DNA of 33,461 nucleotides from Phocaeicola coprophilus DSM 18228 = JCM 13818. GTDB lineage: Bacteria > Bacteroidota > Bacteroidia > Bacteroidales > Bacteroidaceae. Below, in pieces: positions 15,605 to 22,391 of the stretch; within the stretch, counting starts at the first letter, position 1; every line of letters begins with the position of its first letter. The position numbers and the translations under genes are program-made. Below the pieces are notes generated by a model. It did no database searches and was not told where the DNA came from. It saw only the letters and a list, made by a program, of their open reading frames with translations. The stretch is from positions 156,173-189,633 of the forward strand of contig NZ_EQ973643.1 in the NCBI RefSeq assembly GCF_000157915.1, read 5' to 3'.

Positions 15605-17305
15605 TCATTTCGCAGCCGATGCTGCTACAGGAACCGACAAGATCCGGGTATACTCTGCAGAGTTACCGAGCACTTCAACAGCCTTTTCCAGATCCTTGTC
15701 ATCTTTCAGACGTTCCATGACCGCCCCGCGCTGATAGAAATAACGGGTGATGATCTCCTGTGAAATATATTCCCTGATAGGCTTCGCAAAATGATCCAGA
15801 TCGCGGTCCAGATTATGGTTCAGTTTCTTCTCCAATGCCTTGAATTCTTCGGATGCTCCTTCCATGTAGCCTTCAAATTCAGCCATTTCCTTTAATGTCT
15901 TCAGGAGTTTCTCACTCTGCCGGTCGTACTTGAAGTTACGCGACTTAACCAACTTCTTGAAGTCTTCATAATCCGCGTCTGTCAGCTGAAAAGCATCTAC
16001 CGAAGCCAAAGTCGGATGATCCCAGCAATACTGGGTTGCGTAATCAAAAATGATATCCTCGTTCATCAGATAGAAGATGATGTTCGGAAACTTATCTTCC
16101 TTGATCTCTATATCCGGACGAATACCTCCCCCGTCACGGACTTCACGTCCGGCAACGGTATGAAAGACATTGGTCAGGCTGTCAGGAGTACGGGCAACAG
16201 AACCGTCCGCATTCTTCTTGGCGTAATCAATGGCCTGGATGCAGCGTCCGCTGGGGATGTAATATTTGGAGGTCGTCACTTTCAGGGTTCCATTGTACGG
16301 CAAATTACGGGTAGTCTGCACCAGACCTTTTCCATAAGTACGTGAACCGATAATCACTGCACGGTCCAGATCCTGCAACGATCCGCTTACAATCTCAGAA
16401 GCCGACGCACTCGCTCCGTTTACCAGTACGGCCAGCGGAATCTGGGTATCAATCGGTTCGTTCTGTGTCTTATAAGATCCCTGCGCCTGTTTCAGCTTTC
16501 CTTTCATCGACACAATTTCCTGTCCTTTCGGTACAAAGTAGTTAATGATATCAACCGCTTCTCCAACAGAACCTCCTCCGTTGTCGCGCAGGTCAATGAT
16601 CAAAGAGCGTGCTCCCTGCTGCTTCAGTTCGATAAAAGCCTTCTTGAAATCTTTCGAACAATTGTCGGTAAAACCAGTCAGAGCAATATATCCCACGCTG
16701 TCACGGACCAGACCATAATATGGAACCGGGTTGGTACGGATATTCTTCCGGGTCAGTTTGAACTCAAGAACAGTACTGTCATTTTTCAACGGACGCAGTA
16801 CCCGCAGAACAAAGGAAGTCCCCGGTTCACCGCGCAGCGCCTCGCTGACCTTTCCTGAAAATTCCTGAGGTTTCATGTCGCCACGCACCATTTCCTTTCC
16901 GCCTACCGAAAGAATAATATCTCCGGCTTTCACACCAGCCTCTGCAGCCGGCATGCCTTCCGTAGGTTCAACAACCGCAATGCGGTCTTTGGCCTCATAA
17001 TAACGGATAGCGGCACCGATACCGCCATATTTACCCGTAATCATTTCCTTCAGACTGCTGACCTCTTCCTCCGGATAGTATTCCGTATAGGGGTCTGTCA
17101 GAGACAACATTCCCTGCACACCTTCCTGGATCATTTTCTCTACATCAACCGTGTCTACATAAAACATATCCAGTTCTTTAAAGATGGCATTGAACAGGTC
17201 CAGATTCTTGGCAATCTGAAAGTTCCGGTCATCACCTTTAAAAGAAGACATTCCCAATCCCAGGAAAATGACAAGTGCTGCTATCAGCGATTTCTTCGTA
17301 TTCAT
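15605..17305 (-). CDS. S41-family C-terminal processing peptidase
   Basis: A periplasmic serine protease of the CtpA/Prc group that trims or degrades exported proteins. The first ~22 residues (MNTKKSLIAALVIFLGLGMSS) form a signal peptide or membrane anchor. The N-terminal helical part is followed by a PDZ domain (about residues 90-180: GIGAAIRYYEAKDRIAVVEP, PAAEAGVKAGDIILSVGG) and the S41 core with RDNGGGSVGEAVDI, the nucleophile Ser in NGASASASEIVSG, and the general-base Lys in GSRTYGKGLVQT. Residues ~400-540 form a Bacteroidetes-type extra C-terminal domain. At 566 residues it is the longer Bacteroidales version. It lies 44 bases downstream of the PfkB kinase on the same strand, so co-transcription is likely. 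The substrate is unknown. Confidence 0.93.
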   Translation of the reverse strand: MNTKKSLIAALVIFLGLGMSSFKGDDRNFQIAKNLDLFNAIFKELDMFYVDTVDVEKMIQEGVQGMLSLTDPYTEYYPEEEVSSLKEMITGKYGGIGAAIRYYEAKDRIAVVEPTEGMPAAEAGVKAGDIILSVGGKEMVRGDMKPQEFSGKVSEALRGEPGTSFVLRVLRPLKNDSTVLEFKLTRKNIRTNPVPYYGLVRDSVGYIALTGFTDNCSKDFKKAFIELKQQGARSLIIDLRDNGGGSVGEAVDIINYFVPKGQEIVSMKGKLKQAQGSYKTQNEPIDTQIPLAVLVNGASASASEIVSGSLQDLDRAVIIGSRTYGKGLVQTTRNLPYNGTLKVTTSKYYIPSGRCIQAIDYAKKNADGSVARTPDSLTNVFHTVAGREVRDGGGIRPDIEIKEDKFPNIIFYLMNEDIIFDYATQYCWDHPTLASVDAFQLTDADYEDFKKLVKSRNFKYDRQSEKLLKTLKEMAEFEGYMEGASEEFKALEKKLNHNLDRDLDHFAKPIREYISQEIITRYFYQRGAVMERLKDDKDLEKAVEVLGNSAEYTRILSVPVAASAAK

Positions 17306-17349
17306 GCAAAATTCATTTTAATCGGATGCAAATAAACACATTATTCTGC

Positions 17350-18336
17350 TTATGCCTGCAGAACTGTATCAATATTTAACTTTATTTCGTCCCACTTCGT
17401 TTCACTCAGCTCGGTTCCAACCACCTGAATGACATGGCTGGAAAGAATCGTAGCTATCCGGGCACACTTTTCCAGTGAATATCCATTGGTAAGTCCATAC
17501 AGAAAACCGGCGGCATAGAAATCGCCTGCCCCCGTCGTATCCACCACATTTGTCACTGTCACCGGAGCTGCCTGCAGACATTGAGTGCCCTTGCGGATCA
17601 AGGAACCCTCTTTCCCTATTTTCACAATCGCAATGCTGCATTGCGAAGCAATTTCCTCCAATGCCTCATGAGGCTCTTTTCCGGTATAGGCTCTTGCTTC
17701 GCTTTCATTCGCAAAAACCACATCTACATACTGCGTAATCAGATGATCGAAGAAATCTCTTCCTGCTTCTACGATATTATAGCTGGCCATATCCAGGCAA
17801 ACCTGAAGTCCCGCCTCCTTCGCCAGACGCATGGCGCGTTCAATCAGTTCGTGATTCTGCAGCAGATATCCTTCCACATATAAATAAGAATATCCGGCAA
17901 ACATTTCGGGCATCAGCTCTTCGGTCTGCAAAGTAGAGGCAGCTCCCAAATATGTGCCAAAAGTCCGCTCTCCGTCCGGTGAAATAAAGGTAGAGGCAAT
18001 CCCTGAAGGCAAGGCACACTCCAGCAAACGGGTTTCAACCTTCATCTGCTGCAGATGTTTCCGGAAAAACATTCCATATTCATCCGTTCCGATCTTACCT
18101 ATAAATCCCGGAGCTGCTCCCAGATGAGCCAAAGCACTGATCGTGTTTCCGGCAGAACCTCCCGTTGCACAGTGTGTCTTCATCCGGGAAAACAAATCCT
18201 GTATTTTCAGAAGGGTATCTTTTCCGATCAGTTGCATGCTTCCTTTGGGCAAATTCATGCTTTCCAGCAACGCATCATCCTCAATTACGGCCAAAATATC
18301 CACTAAAGCATTGCCAATTCCTATAATTTTATCCAT
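17350..18336 (-). CDS. PfkB-family sugar/nucleoside kinase (adenosine kinase-like)
   Basis: A cytoplasmic ATP-dependent kinase of the ribokinase family. It has the N-terminal signature GGSAGNTISALAHLG (family signature 1) and the C-terminal signature 2 DTTGAGDFYAAGFLYG, whose Asp is the catalytic base. FIGKIGTDEYG and VCLDMASYN also fit the family. The pattern GNALVDILAVIEDD near the start resembles adenosine-kinase-like members rather than ribokinase, but substrate is not certain. I start at 18336 (MDKIIGIGNALVD) instead of the upstream ATG at 18375 because a -7 element lies between them and MDKI is the family's beginning. It lies just upstream of the S41 protease on the same strand. Length 328 is normal. 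Confidence 0.87.
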   Translation of the reverse strand: MDKIIGIGNALVDILAVIEDDALLESMNLPKGSMQLIGKDTLLKIQDLFSRMKTHCATGGSAGNTISALAHLGAAPGFIGKIGTDEYGMFFRKHLQQMKVETRLLECALPSGIASTFISPDGERTFGTYLGAASTLQTEELMPEMFAGYSYLYVEGYLLQNHELIERAMRLAKEAGLQVCLDMASYNIVEAGRDFFDHLITQYVDVVFANESEARAYTGKEPHEALEEIASQCSIAIVKIGKEGSLIRKGTQCLQAAPVTVTNVVDTTGAGDFYAAGFLYGLTNGYSLEKCARIATILSSHVIQVVGTELSETKWDEIKLNIDTVLQA

Positions 18337-18354
18337 TCTTCGATATTTTTTTTG

Positions 18355-18362
18355 CAAAGATA
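18355..18362 (-). promoter_or_regulatory. -7 element for the PfkB kinase
   Basis: Minus-strand TATCTTTG matches TAnnTTTG, about 20 bases before the chosen start. It overlaps the divergent tRNA-Asn control region. Confidence 0.5.
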
Positions 18363-18393
18363 TTGCATATTTCAAAATATCCTACTACCTTTG
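18363..18393 (+). promoter_or_regulatory. Promoter of the tRNA-Asn cluster
   Basis: TTG at 18363-18365 and TACCTTTG at 18386-18393, 20 bases apart, fit the Bacteroidetes -33/-7 layout. The first tRNA starts 23 bases downstream. Confidence 0.6.
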
Positions 18394-18416
18394 CGACGCA
18401 ATTGAGAAAAAAACCT

Positions 18417-18490
18417 TCTTCAGTAGCTCAGTCGGTTAGAGCATCTGACTGTTAATCAGAGGGTCGTTGGTTCAAGTCCAACCTGAAGAG
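18417..18490 (+). tRNA. tRNA-Asn (GTT), copy 1
   Basis: 74 nt that fold as a full cloverleaf: acceptor TCTTCAG/CTGAAGA, D stem GCTC/GAGC, anticodon stem TCTGA/TCAGA with loop CTGTTAA (anticodon GTT, Asn), and T arm GTTGG-TTCAAGT-CCAAC. The discriminator base is G and CCA is not encoded. First of three identical copies. Confidence 0.97.
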
Positions 18491-18516
18491 CTGAAATTTC
18501 CTCTCGATTGCAAAAT

Positions 18517-18590
18517 TCTTCAGTAGCTCAGTCGGTTAGAGCATCTGACTGTTAATCAGAGGGTCGTTGGTTCAAGTCCAACCTGAAGAG
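18517..18590 (+). tRNA. tRNA-Asn (GTT), copy 2
   Basis: Identical in all 74 bases to copy 1 and exactly 100 bases further on. The 26-base spacer differs from the next one, so the unit is duplicated only over the tRNA itself. Confidence 0.97.
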
Positions 18591-18615
18591 CAAACATAAA
18601 ATAAAGAATTAATAT

Positions 18616-18689
18616 TCTTCAGTAGCTCAGTCGGTTAGAGCATCTGACTGTTAATCAGAGGGTCGTTGGTTCAAGTCCAACCTGAAGAG
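18616..18689 (+). tRNA. tRNA-Asn (GTT), copy 3
   Basis: Identical to the other two copies, 99 bases after copy 2. It is followed within a few bases by a strong terminator, so the three form one transcript. Confidence 0.97.
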
Positions 18690-18692
18690 CTG

Positions 18693-18736
18693 AAAAGAGG
18701 CTATTTCAAAAACAATTTGAATAGCCTCTTTTTTTT
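18693..18736 (+). terminator. Terminator of the tRNA-Asn cluster
   Basis: AAAAGAGGCTATT pairs with AATAGCCTCTTTT and is followed by a run of T. It ends the tRNA transcript before corA. Confidence 0.85.
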
Positions 18737-18761
18737 ATCCCGATAGTTTGAATTTACATTT

Positions 18762-18768
18762 AAGGAGG
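18762..18768 (+). promoter_or_regulatory. Strong Shine-Dalgarno sequence for corA
   Basis: AAGGAGG lies 8 bases before the ATG at 18777 and supports that start. Such a strong match is unusual here, since most genes in this window have no recognisable Shine-Dalgarno sequence. Confidence 0.6.
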
Positions 18769-18776
18769 ACAGCATT

Positions 18777-19703
18777 ATGAGAAAGTATCTTTATTGCGAA
18801 AACGGCTTTGTTGAAAAAGAGAACTGGATTCCTAATTGTTGGGTGAACGTCGAATGCCCGACTGCAGATGACTTCCGATTCCTGCAGGAAGAACTGCATG
18901 TCCCGGAATCTTTCCTCAATGACATTGCAGATACCGACGAGCGTCCGCGTACAGATACGGAAGGAAACTGGCTGCTGACCATTCTGAGAATACCGGTCCA
19001 GACCAATAATCAGAAAATCCCTTATGCGACAGTTCCCATCGGAATCATTACCAATGAGGAAATCATTATTTCCGTATGTTACCATCCGACTGAAATGCTT
19101 CCTGACTTCATCCAGCATACACGCCGGAAGGACATCAACGTCCCCAACAAGTATGAACTGATCCTCAGACTGATCTATTCTTCTGCCGTATGGTTCCTGA
19201 AGTATCTGAAACAGATCAATAATGAAGTCAACTCCGCCGAGAAAGAGCTGGAGCGAAGCATCCGTAACGAAGACTTGCTGCGACTGATGAACCTGCAGAA
19301 AAGCCTGGTCTACTTCAATACCTCCATCAGGGGAAACGAAGTCATGATCGGGAAATTACAGAATATCTTTTACGAACAGGATTACCAGAATCCGGAACTG
19401 ACAGAAGACGTACTGATTGAGCTTAAACAGGCACATAATCAGGTAAACATCTACAGCGACATTCTGACAGGAACCATGGATGCCTTTGCTTCCATCATTT
19501 CAAACAATGTCAATACGATCATGAAACGCATGACCAGCTTATCCATCACGCTGATGATCCCGACATTAATTGCCAGCTTCTATGGGATGAATGTGGATAT
19601 TCACATCGAAGCGATTCCACATGCCTTTGCTCTGATAATCTGCCTGTCAGTACTCCTTTCTTCACTGGCATTCTTCATTTTCCGGAAAATAAAATGGTTC
19701 TGA
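18777..19703 (+). CDS. corA: CorA-family divalent metal (Mg2+) transporter
   Basis: CorA forms a pentameric inner-membrane channel for Mg2+ (sometimes Co2+ or Ni2+). The 308-residue protein has a large soluble N-terminal part (residues 1-~240) with the long stalk helix (LIYSSAVWFLKYLKQINNEVNSAEKELE), and two membrane helices at the C-terminus. The first, MTSLSITLMIPTLIASFYGMN, ends in the signature YGMN; the second is AFALIICLSVLLSSLAFFIF with a basic end (RKIKWF) inside. Ion selectivity cannot be read with certainty. The start at 18777 has a good Shine-Dalgarno sequence. A small membrane protein begins one base after the stop, so the two are probably an operon, set off from the upstream tRNAs by a terminator. 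Confidence 0.93.
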   Translation: MRKYLYCENGFVEKENWIPNCWVNVECPTADDFRFLQEELHVPESFLNDIADTDERPRTDTEGNWLLTILRIPVQTNNQKIPYATVPIGIITNEEIIISVCYHPTEMLPDFIQHTRRKDINVPNKYELILRLIYSSAVWFLKYLKQINNEVNSAEKELERSIRNEDLLRLMNLQKSLVYFNTSIRGNEVMIGKLQNIFYEQDYQNPELTEDVLIELKQAHNQVNIYSDILTGTMDAFASIISNNVNTIMKRMTSLSITLMIPTLIASFYGMNVDIHIEAIPHAFALIICLSVLLSSLAFFIFRKIKWF

Positions 19704-19704
19704 T

Positions 19705-20169
19705 ATGAAATACGGAGTTTCAAGAAGCACTTTACTCATTACTGCAGGTGTGGTCTGGCTGGTTGCCGGACTGAATATCCTGCGCATTGGGATCATCTGC
19801 TGGCTGGGAGACGGACAATACTGGCTGTTCAAAGTGTGTGAGGCGAGTCTGGTTTTTCTGCTTTTCTTTGCCTTTATTTTCCAAAAGCTGTACAACAAGC
19901 ATACCCGGAGAATCAGTCTGAAAAAAGAACGGAACAACTGTCCGTTTTCCTTTTTCGACATCAGGGGATGGATCATCATGGTCCTGATGATCCTGATGGG
20001 AATCACCATCCGCAACCTCCGTTTATTACCGGGAAGCTTCATTGCCGTATTCTACACCGGATTATCGGTTGCTCTGAGTGCAACAGGCATCCGCTTCCTC
20101 CGGTTCTGGTGGATTAACCGGAACCGGCTATCCTGCCAGGATCAGGAAAACCGGACTACTCCAGAGTAA
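19705..20169 (+). CDS. Small membrane protein of unknown function
   Basis: I do not recognise this 154-residue protein. It has four likely membrane helices, near residues 9-32 (LLITAGVVWLVAGLNILRIG), 44-61 (ASLVFLLFFAFIF), 87-104 (GWIIMVLMILMGITI) and 110-132 (SFIAVFYTGLSVALSATGI), with a basic linker between helices 2 and 3 (KHTRRISLKKERNN) that would face the cytoplasm. The C-terminal tail is polar. It starts one base after the corA stop, suggesting co-translation and a possible link to ion transport, which is only guilt by association. Its 3' end overlaps the convergent murI gene by 14 bases, with no terminator between them. Confidence 0.7.
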   Translation: MKYGVSRSTLLITAGVVWLVAGLNILRIGIICWLGDGQYWLFKVCEASLVFLLFFAFIFQKLYNKHTRRISLKKERNNCPFSFFDIRGWIIMVLMILMGITIRNLRLLPGSFIAVFYTGLSVALSATGIRFLRFWWINRNRLSCQDQENRTTPE

Positions 20170-20998
20170 TGCTACGGACCTGGATCTGTTCATGCAGAAA
20201 AACGGATGCTGATTCACGGAACTTGCTGACCGACTCCGTGGTCAGGAACTCACAGTGTCCGTTGCATGTACAGCGGCTGTTCATCTCTGTATGACGCGAC
20301 AAATAATCTTTCAGGCTGCGGGCAACATATTCTCCCTGAGCTACCAGACGAATGTGAGAAGGAGTAAAACGGCGTATTTTATCAAGCAACAGCGGATAGT
20401 GCGTACATCCCAGGATCAGCGTATCAATTTCCGGATCCTGACTCAGGAGTCCATCGATATACTTCCTGACAAAATAATCAGCACCTTCGGAAGCAAACTC
20501 ATTATTTTCAACCAGAGGCACCCACATCGGACAAGGCATGCCAGTTACCTGAACGTCCGGAAACAATTTATGTATCTCCAGCGGATAAGATTCAGAAAGG
20601 ATCGTACCCGGAGTCGCCAGTACACCGACATGACGGGTTGCAGTCAGGGCACCGATGCTCTCCACCGTAGGCCGGATCACTCCAAGCACCCGGCGGGTCG
20701 GATCCAGATAAGGAAGATCATTCTGCTGAATGCTTCGCAAAGCTTTGGCTGACGCCGTATTGCAGGCCAGAATAACCAAGGGACATCCCAGTTCAAACAA
20801 CTTACGGACAGCCTGCAAAGTAAATTCATAAACAACCTCAAACGAACGGGTTCCATAAGGAGTACGAGCGTTGTCCCCCAGATAAATGTAATCATTATGG
20901 GGCATCAGCTCACGTATTTTGGCGAGAATGGTCAATCCGCCATAACCGGAATCAAAGACTCCGACAGGCCCGGAAGAAAGAGAAGAAAAAGATAACAT
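20156..20998 (-). CDS. murI: Glutamate racemase
   Basis: MurI turns L-glutamate into D-glutamate for peptidoglycan. The pair of catalytic cysteines is visible in ACNTASA and LGCTHYPLL, and the substrate-binding Asp in VGVFDSGYGGLTI. DYIYLGDNARTPYG also fits the family. The start at 20998 (ATG) gives 280 residues; an in-frame TTG three codons earlier is possible but less likely. The C-terminal ~35 residues extend past the usual racemase core with a small Cys cluster (SRCTCNGHCEF), which looks unusual. It is the last gene of the minus-strand envelope cluster, after a terminator that ends the ompH genes, so it may have its own promoter. Its 3' end overlaps the convergent membrane-protein gene. 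Confidence 0.93.
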   Translation of the reverse strand: MLSFSSLSSGPVGVFDSGYGGLTILAKIRELMPHNDYIYLGDNARTPYGTRSFEVVYEFTLQAVRKLFELGCPLVILACNTASAKALRSIQQNDLPYLDPTRRVLGVIRPTVESIGALTATRHVGVLATPGTILSESYPLEIHKLFPDVQVTGMPCPMWVPLVENNEFASEGADYFVRKYIDGLLSQDPEIDTLILGCTHYPLLLDKIRRFTPSHIRLVAQGEYVARSLKDYLSRHTEMNSRCTCNGHCEFLTTESVSKFRESASVFLHEQIQVRSITLE

Positions 20999-21057
20999 CT
21001 CAAACAACGATTAACAGATGTATAATCAGAATTCAGACAGTTCAACAATAGATACAG

Positions 21058-21105
21058 AAATAAAAAAATTGAGAATTAGCCTGCCTGAGCAGACTAGTTC
21101 TCAAT
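21058..21105 (-). terminator. Terminator after the second ompH gene
   Basis: Read on the minus strand, ATTGAGAACTAG pairs with CTAATTCTCAAT (one mismatch), an inner CTGC/GCAG pair closes the loop, and a run of T follows. It lies between the OmpH-family gene and murI. Confidence 0.75.
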
Positions 21106-21126
21106 CTTTCATATCGCTGCCCACAA

Positions 21127-21687
21127 TCAGTTAGCAGGTGCAGCTGCCGGTGCAGCAGTAGCCGGATTATAAGGAGCTGCTGTCAGGCTGATACCCAGTT
21201 TAGTCTTGATGTCATTGGTTACATCCTTTGACTGAGCCTCATCAATGTAAGGGATATCAGTTCTTGCCAGGTCAAATACATAAGTGTAGCCACCTGCCTG
21301 ACCGATTGCCTTCACAGCATCTTCCAGTTTCTTATAGATCGGTTCCATCATGCCACGGTAAGCCTGATCCAGCTGCTGCTGTGCATCCTGCTGGAACTGG
21401 ATACCTTTCTGCTGCATTTCCTGAAGGTCTTTCTGACGACGTTCCAGAATGTTCTGAGGCAAAGTTTTCTGTTCCTGCTGGAAATCAGCAAATTTCTTCT
21501 GGAATTCTTCTTCAGCACGCTTGATCTCATCTTCATACTGCTTGGACATGGTTTGAATATCTGTCTGTGCCTTGGCAAACTCCGGCATAACCTGAATAAT
21601 GTCTACAGATCTGAAATGTGCAAACTTCTGTGCAAAAACGCTCATCGGTGCGATGAACAACAGTAAAAAAGCAATTTTCTTCAACAT
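21127..21687 (-). CDS. OmpH/Skp-family periplasmic chaperone, copy 2
   Basis: Skp-like chaperones hold unfolded outer-membrane proteins on the way to the BAM complex. The start at 21687 gives a proper signal peptide (MLKKIAFLLLFIAPMSVFAQ) and 186 residues; the upstream ATG at 21720 would place a polar lead before it. After cleavage the protein begins KFAHFRSVDIIQVMPEF, typical of the family, followed by a long charged coiled-coil (about residues 40-110, rich in Glu/Gln/Lys: EEFQKKFADFQQEQ). The C-terminal segment GGYTYVFDLARTDIPYID is the family's closing beta-strand. The last ~20 residues are Ala/Pro-rich (TAAPAAAPAN), a tail missing from its neighbour. It is 60 bases downstream of the other OmpH gene. 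Role in the BAM pathway is inferred from family and from bamA upstream. Confidence 0.92.
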   Translation of the reverse strand: MLKKIAFLLLFIAPMSVFAQKFAHFRSVDIIQVMPEFAKAQTDIQTMSKQYEDEIKRAEEEFQKKFADFQQEQKTLPQNILERRQKDLQEMQQKGIQFQQDAQQQLDQAYRGMMEPIYKKLEDAVKAIGQAGGYTYVFDLARTDIPYIDEAQSKDVTNDIKTKLGISLTAAPYNPATAAPAAAPAN

Positions 21688-21747
21688 AATCTTTAAAGTT
21701 TCTGTTTTGTTTATAATCATTTTCTCTTTGTGTGCAAATGTATAAAA

Positions 21748-22263
21748 TTAATTTGAATATCCCATTTTTGCAAGAACTTCATTGCTGATATCAATGCGTG
21801 GAGAAGCAAAAATCATGCTCTGTGCAGATGCACGGTCTATCACGACATCATATCCCCGCTCTGTTGCAATGGCTTTTACGGCATTATAAATAGCATCCTG
21901 AACGGGTCCCATCAGTTCCTGACGTTTCTTCATCAGTTCTCCTTCAGGTCCGAAATACTGCTTTCTCAGTTCTGCAGCCTCTTTTTCCTTGGCTACAATC
22001 GCATCCTCCTGAGCTGTTTTCTGGGCTGCAGACAAGGTTGCCGCACTTTTCTGATAGGCTTCATACAAAGCTTTGGCTTCATTGGCCTTGGCCTCTACTG
22101 CTTCCTGCCACTGTTTGGACAAAGCCTCCATCTGTTGGTTTGCCTGCGTTACAGCCGGAATCTGCTTCATGATATACTCCATGTCAACAAGGACAAACTT
22201 CTGTGCCTGGACTGCCATCAGGCCGACAACAAGCAACACTGCCGAAAGGATCAATCGTTTCAT
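21748..22263 (-). CDS. OmpH/Skp-family periplasmic chaperone, copy 1
   Basis: A paralogue of the next gene, with signal peptide MKRLILSAVLLVVGLMAVQAQ and mature start KFVLVDMEYIMKQIPAV. A long coiled-coil rich in Ala, Glu and Lys follows (residues ~38-115), then the closing segment ATERGYDVVIDRASAQSMIFAS. 171 residues is usual for the family. It lies between bamA and the second ompH; the 128-base gap to bamA holds a terminator-like hairpin, so its expression may be partly uncoupled from bamA. The two copies differ in coiled-coil sequence and in the C-terminal tail, which may reflect different clients. Confidence 0.93.
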   Translation of the reverse strand: MKRLILSAVLLVVGLMAVQAQKFVLVDMEYIMKQIPAVTQANQQMEALSKQWQEAVEAKANEAKALYEAYQKSAATLSAAQKTAQEDAIVAKEKEAAELRKQYFGPEGELMKKRQELMGPVQDAIYNAVKAIATERGYDVVIDRASAQSMIFASPRIDISNEVLAKMGYSN

Positions 22264-22307
22264 ATTCGTTCTTTTTAGTATTCTGTTAAGGAATTCAATC
22301 TCTGATT

Positions 22308-22366
22308 AAAAAAGCCAATAGATGATTATTGACAAACCTTACAGTCATTGCTCAACAATCATCTAT
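22308..22366 (-). terminator. Terminator-like hairpin between bamA and ompH
   Basis: On the minus strand a 15-bp stem with one G-T pair (arms at 22352-22366 and 22318-22332) closes a 19-nt loop and is followed, after a few bases, by six T. It could be a partial terminator (attenuator) or an RNA-processing site that sets the level of ompH relative to bamA. Confidence 0.55.
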
Positions 22367-22391
22367 CAACCCCTGATTATATTCTGTGTTA

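Noticed and set aside
18417..18689. CRISPR-like array because of 74-nt repeats with ~26-nt spacers
   Set aside because: The repeats fold as full tRNA-Asn cloverleaves with a GTT anticodon; only three copies and no cas genes.
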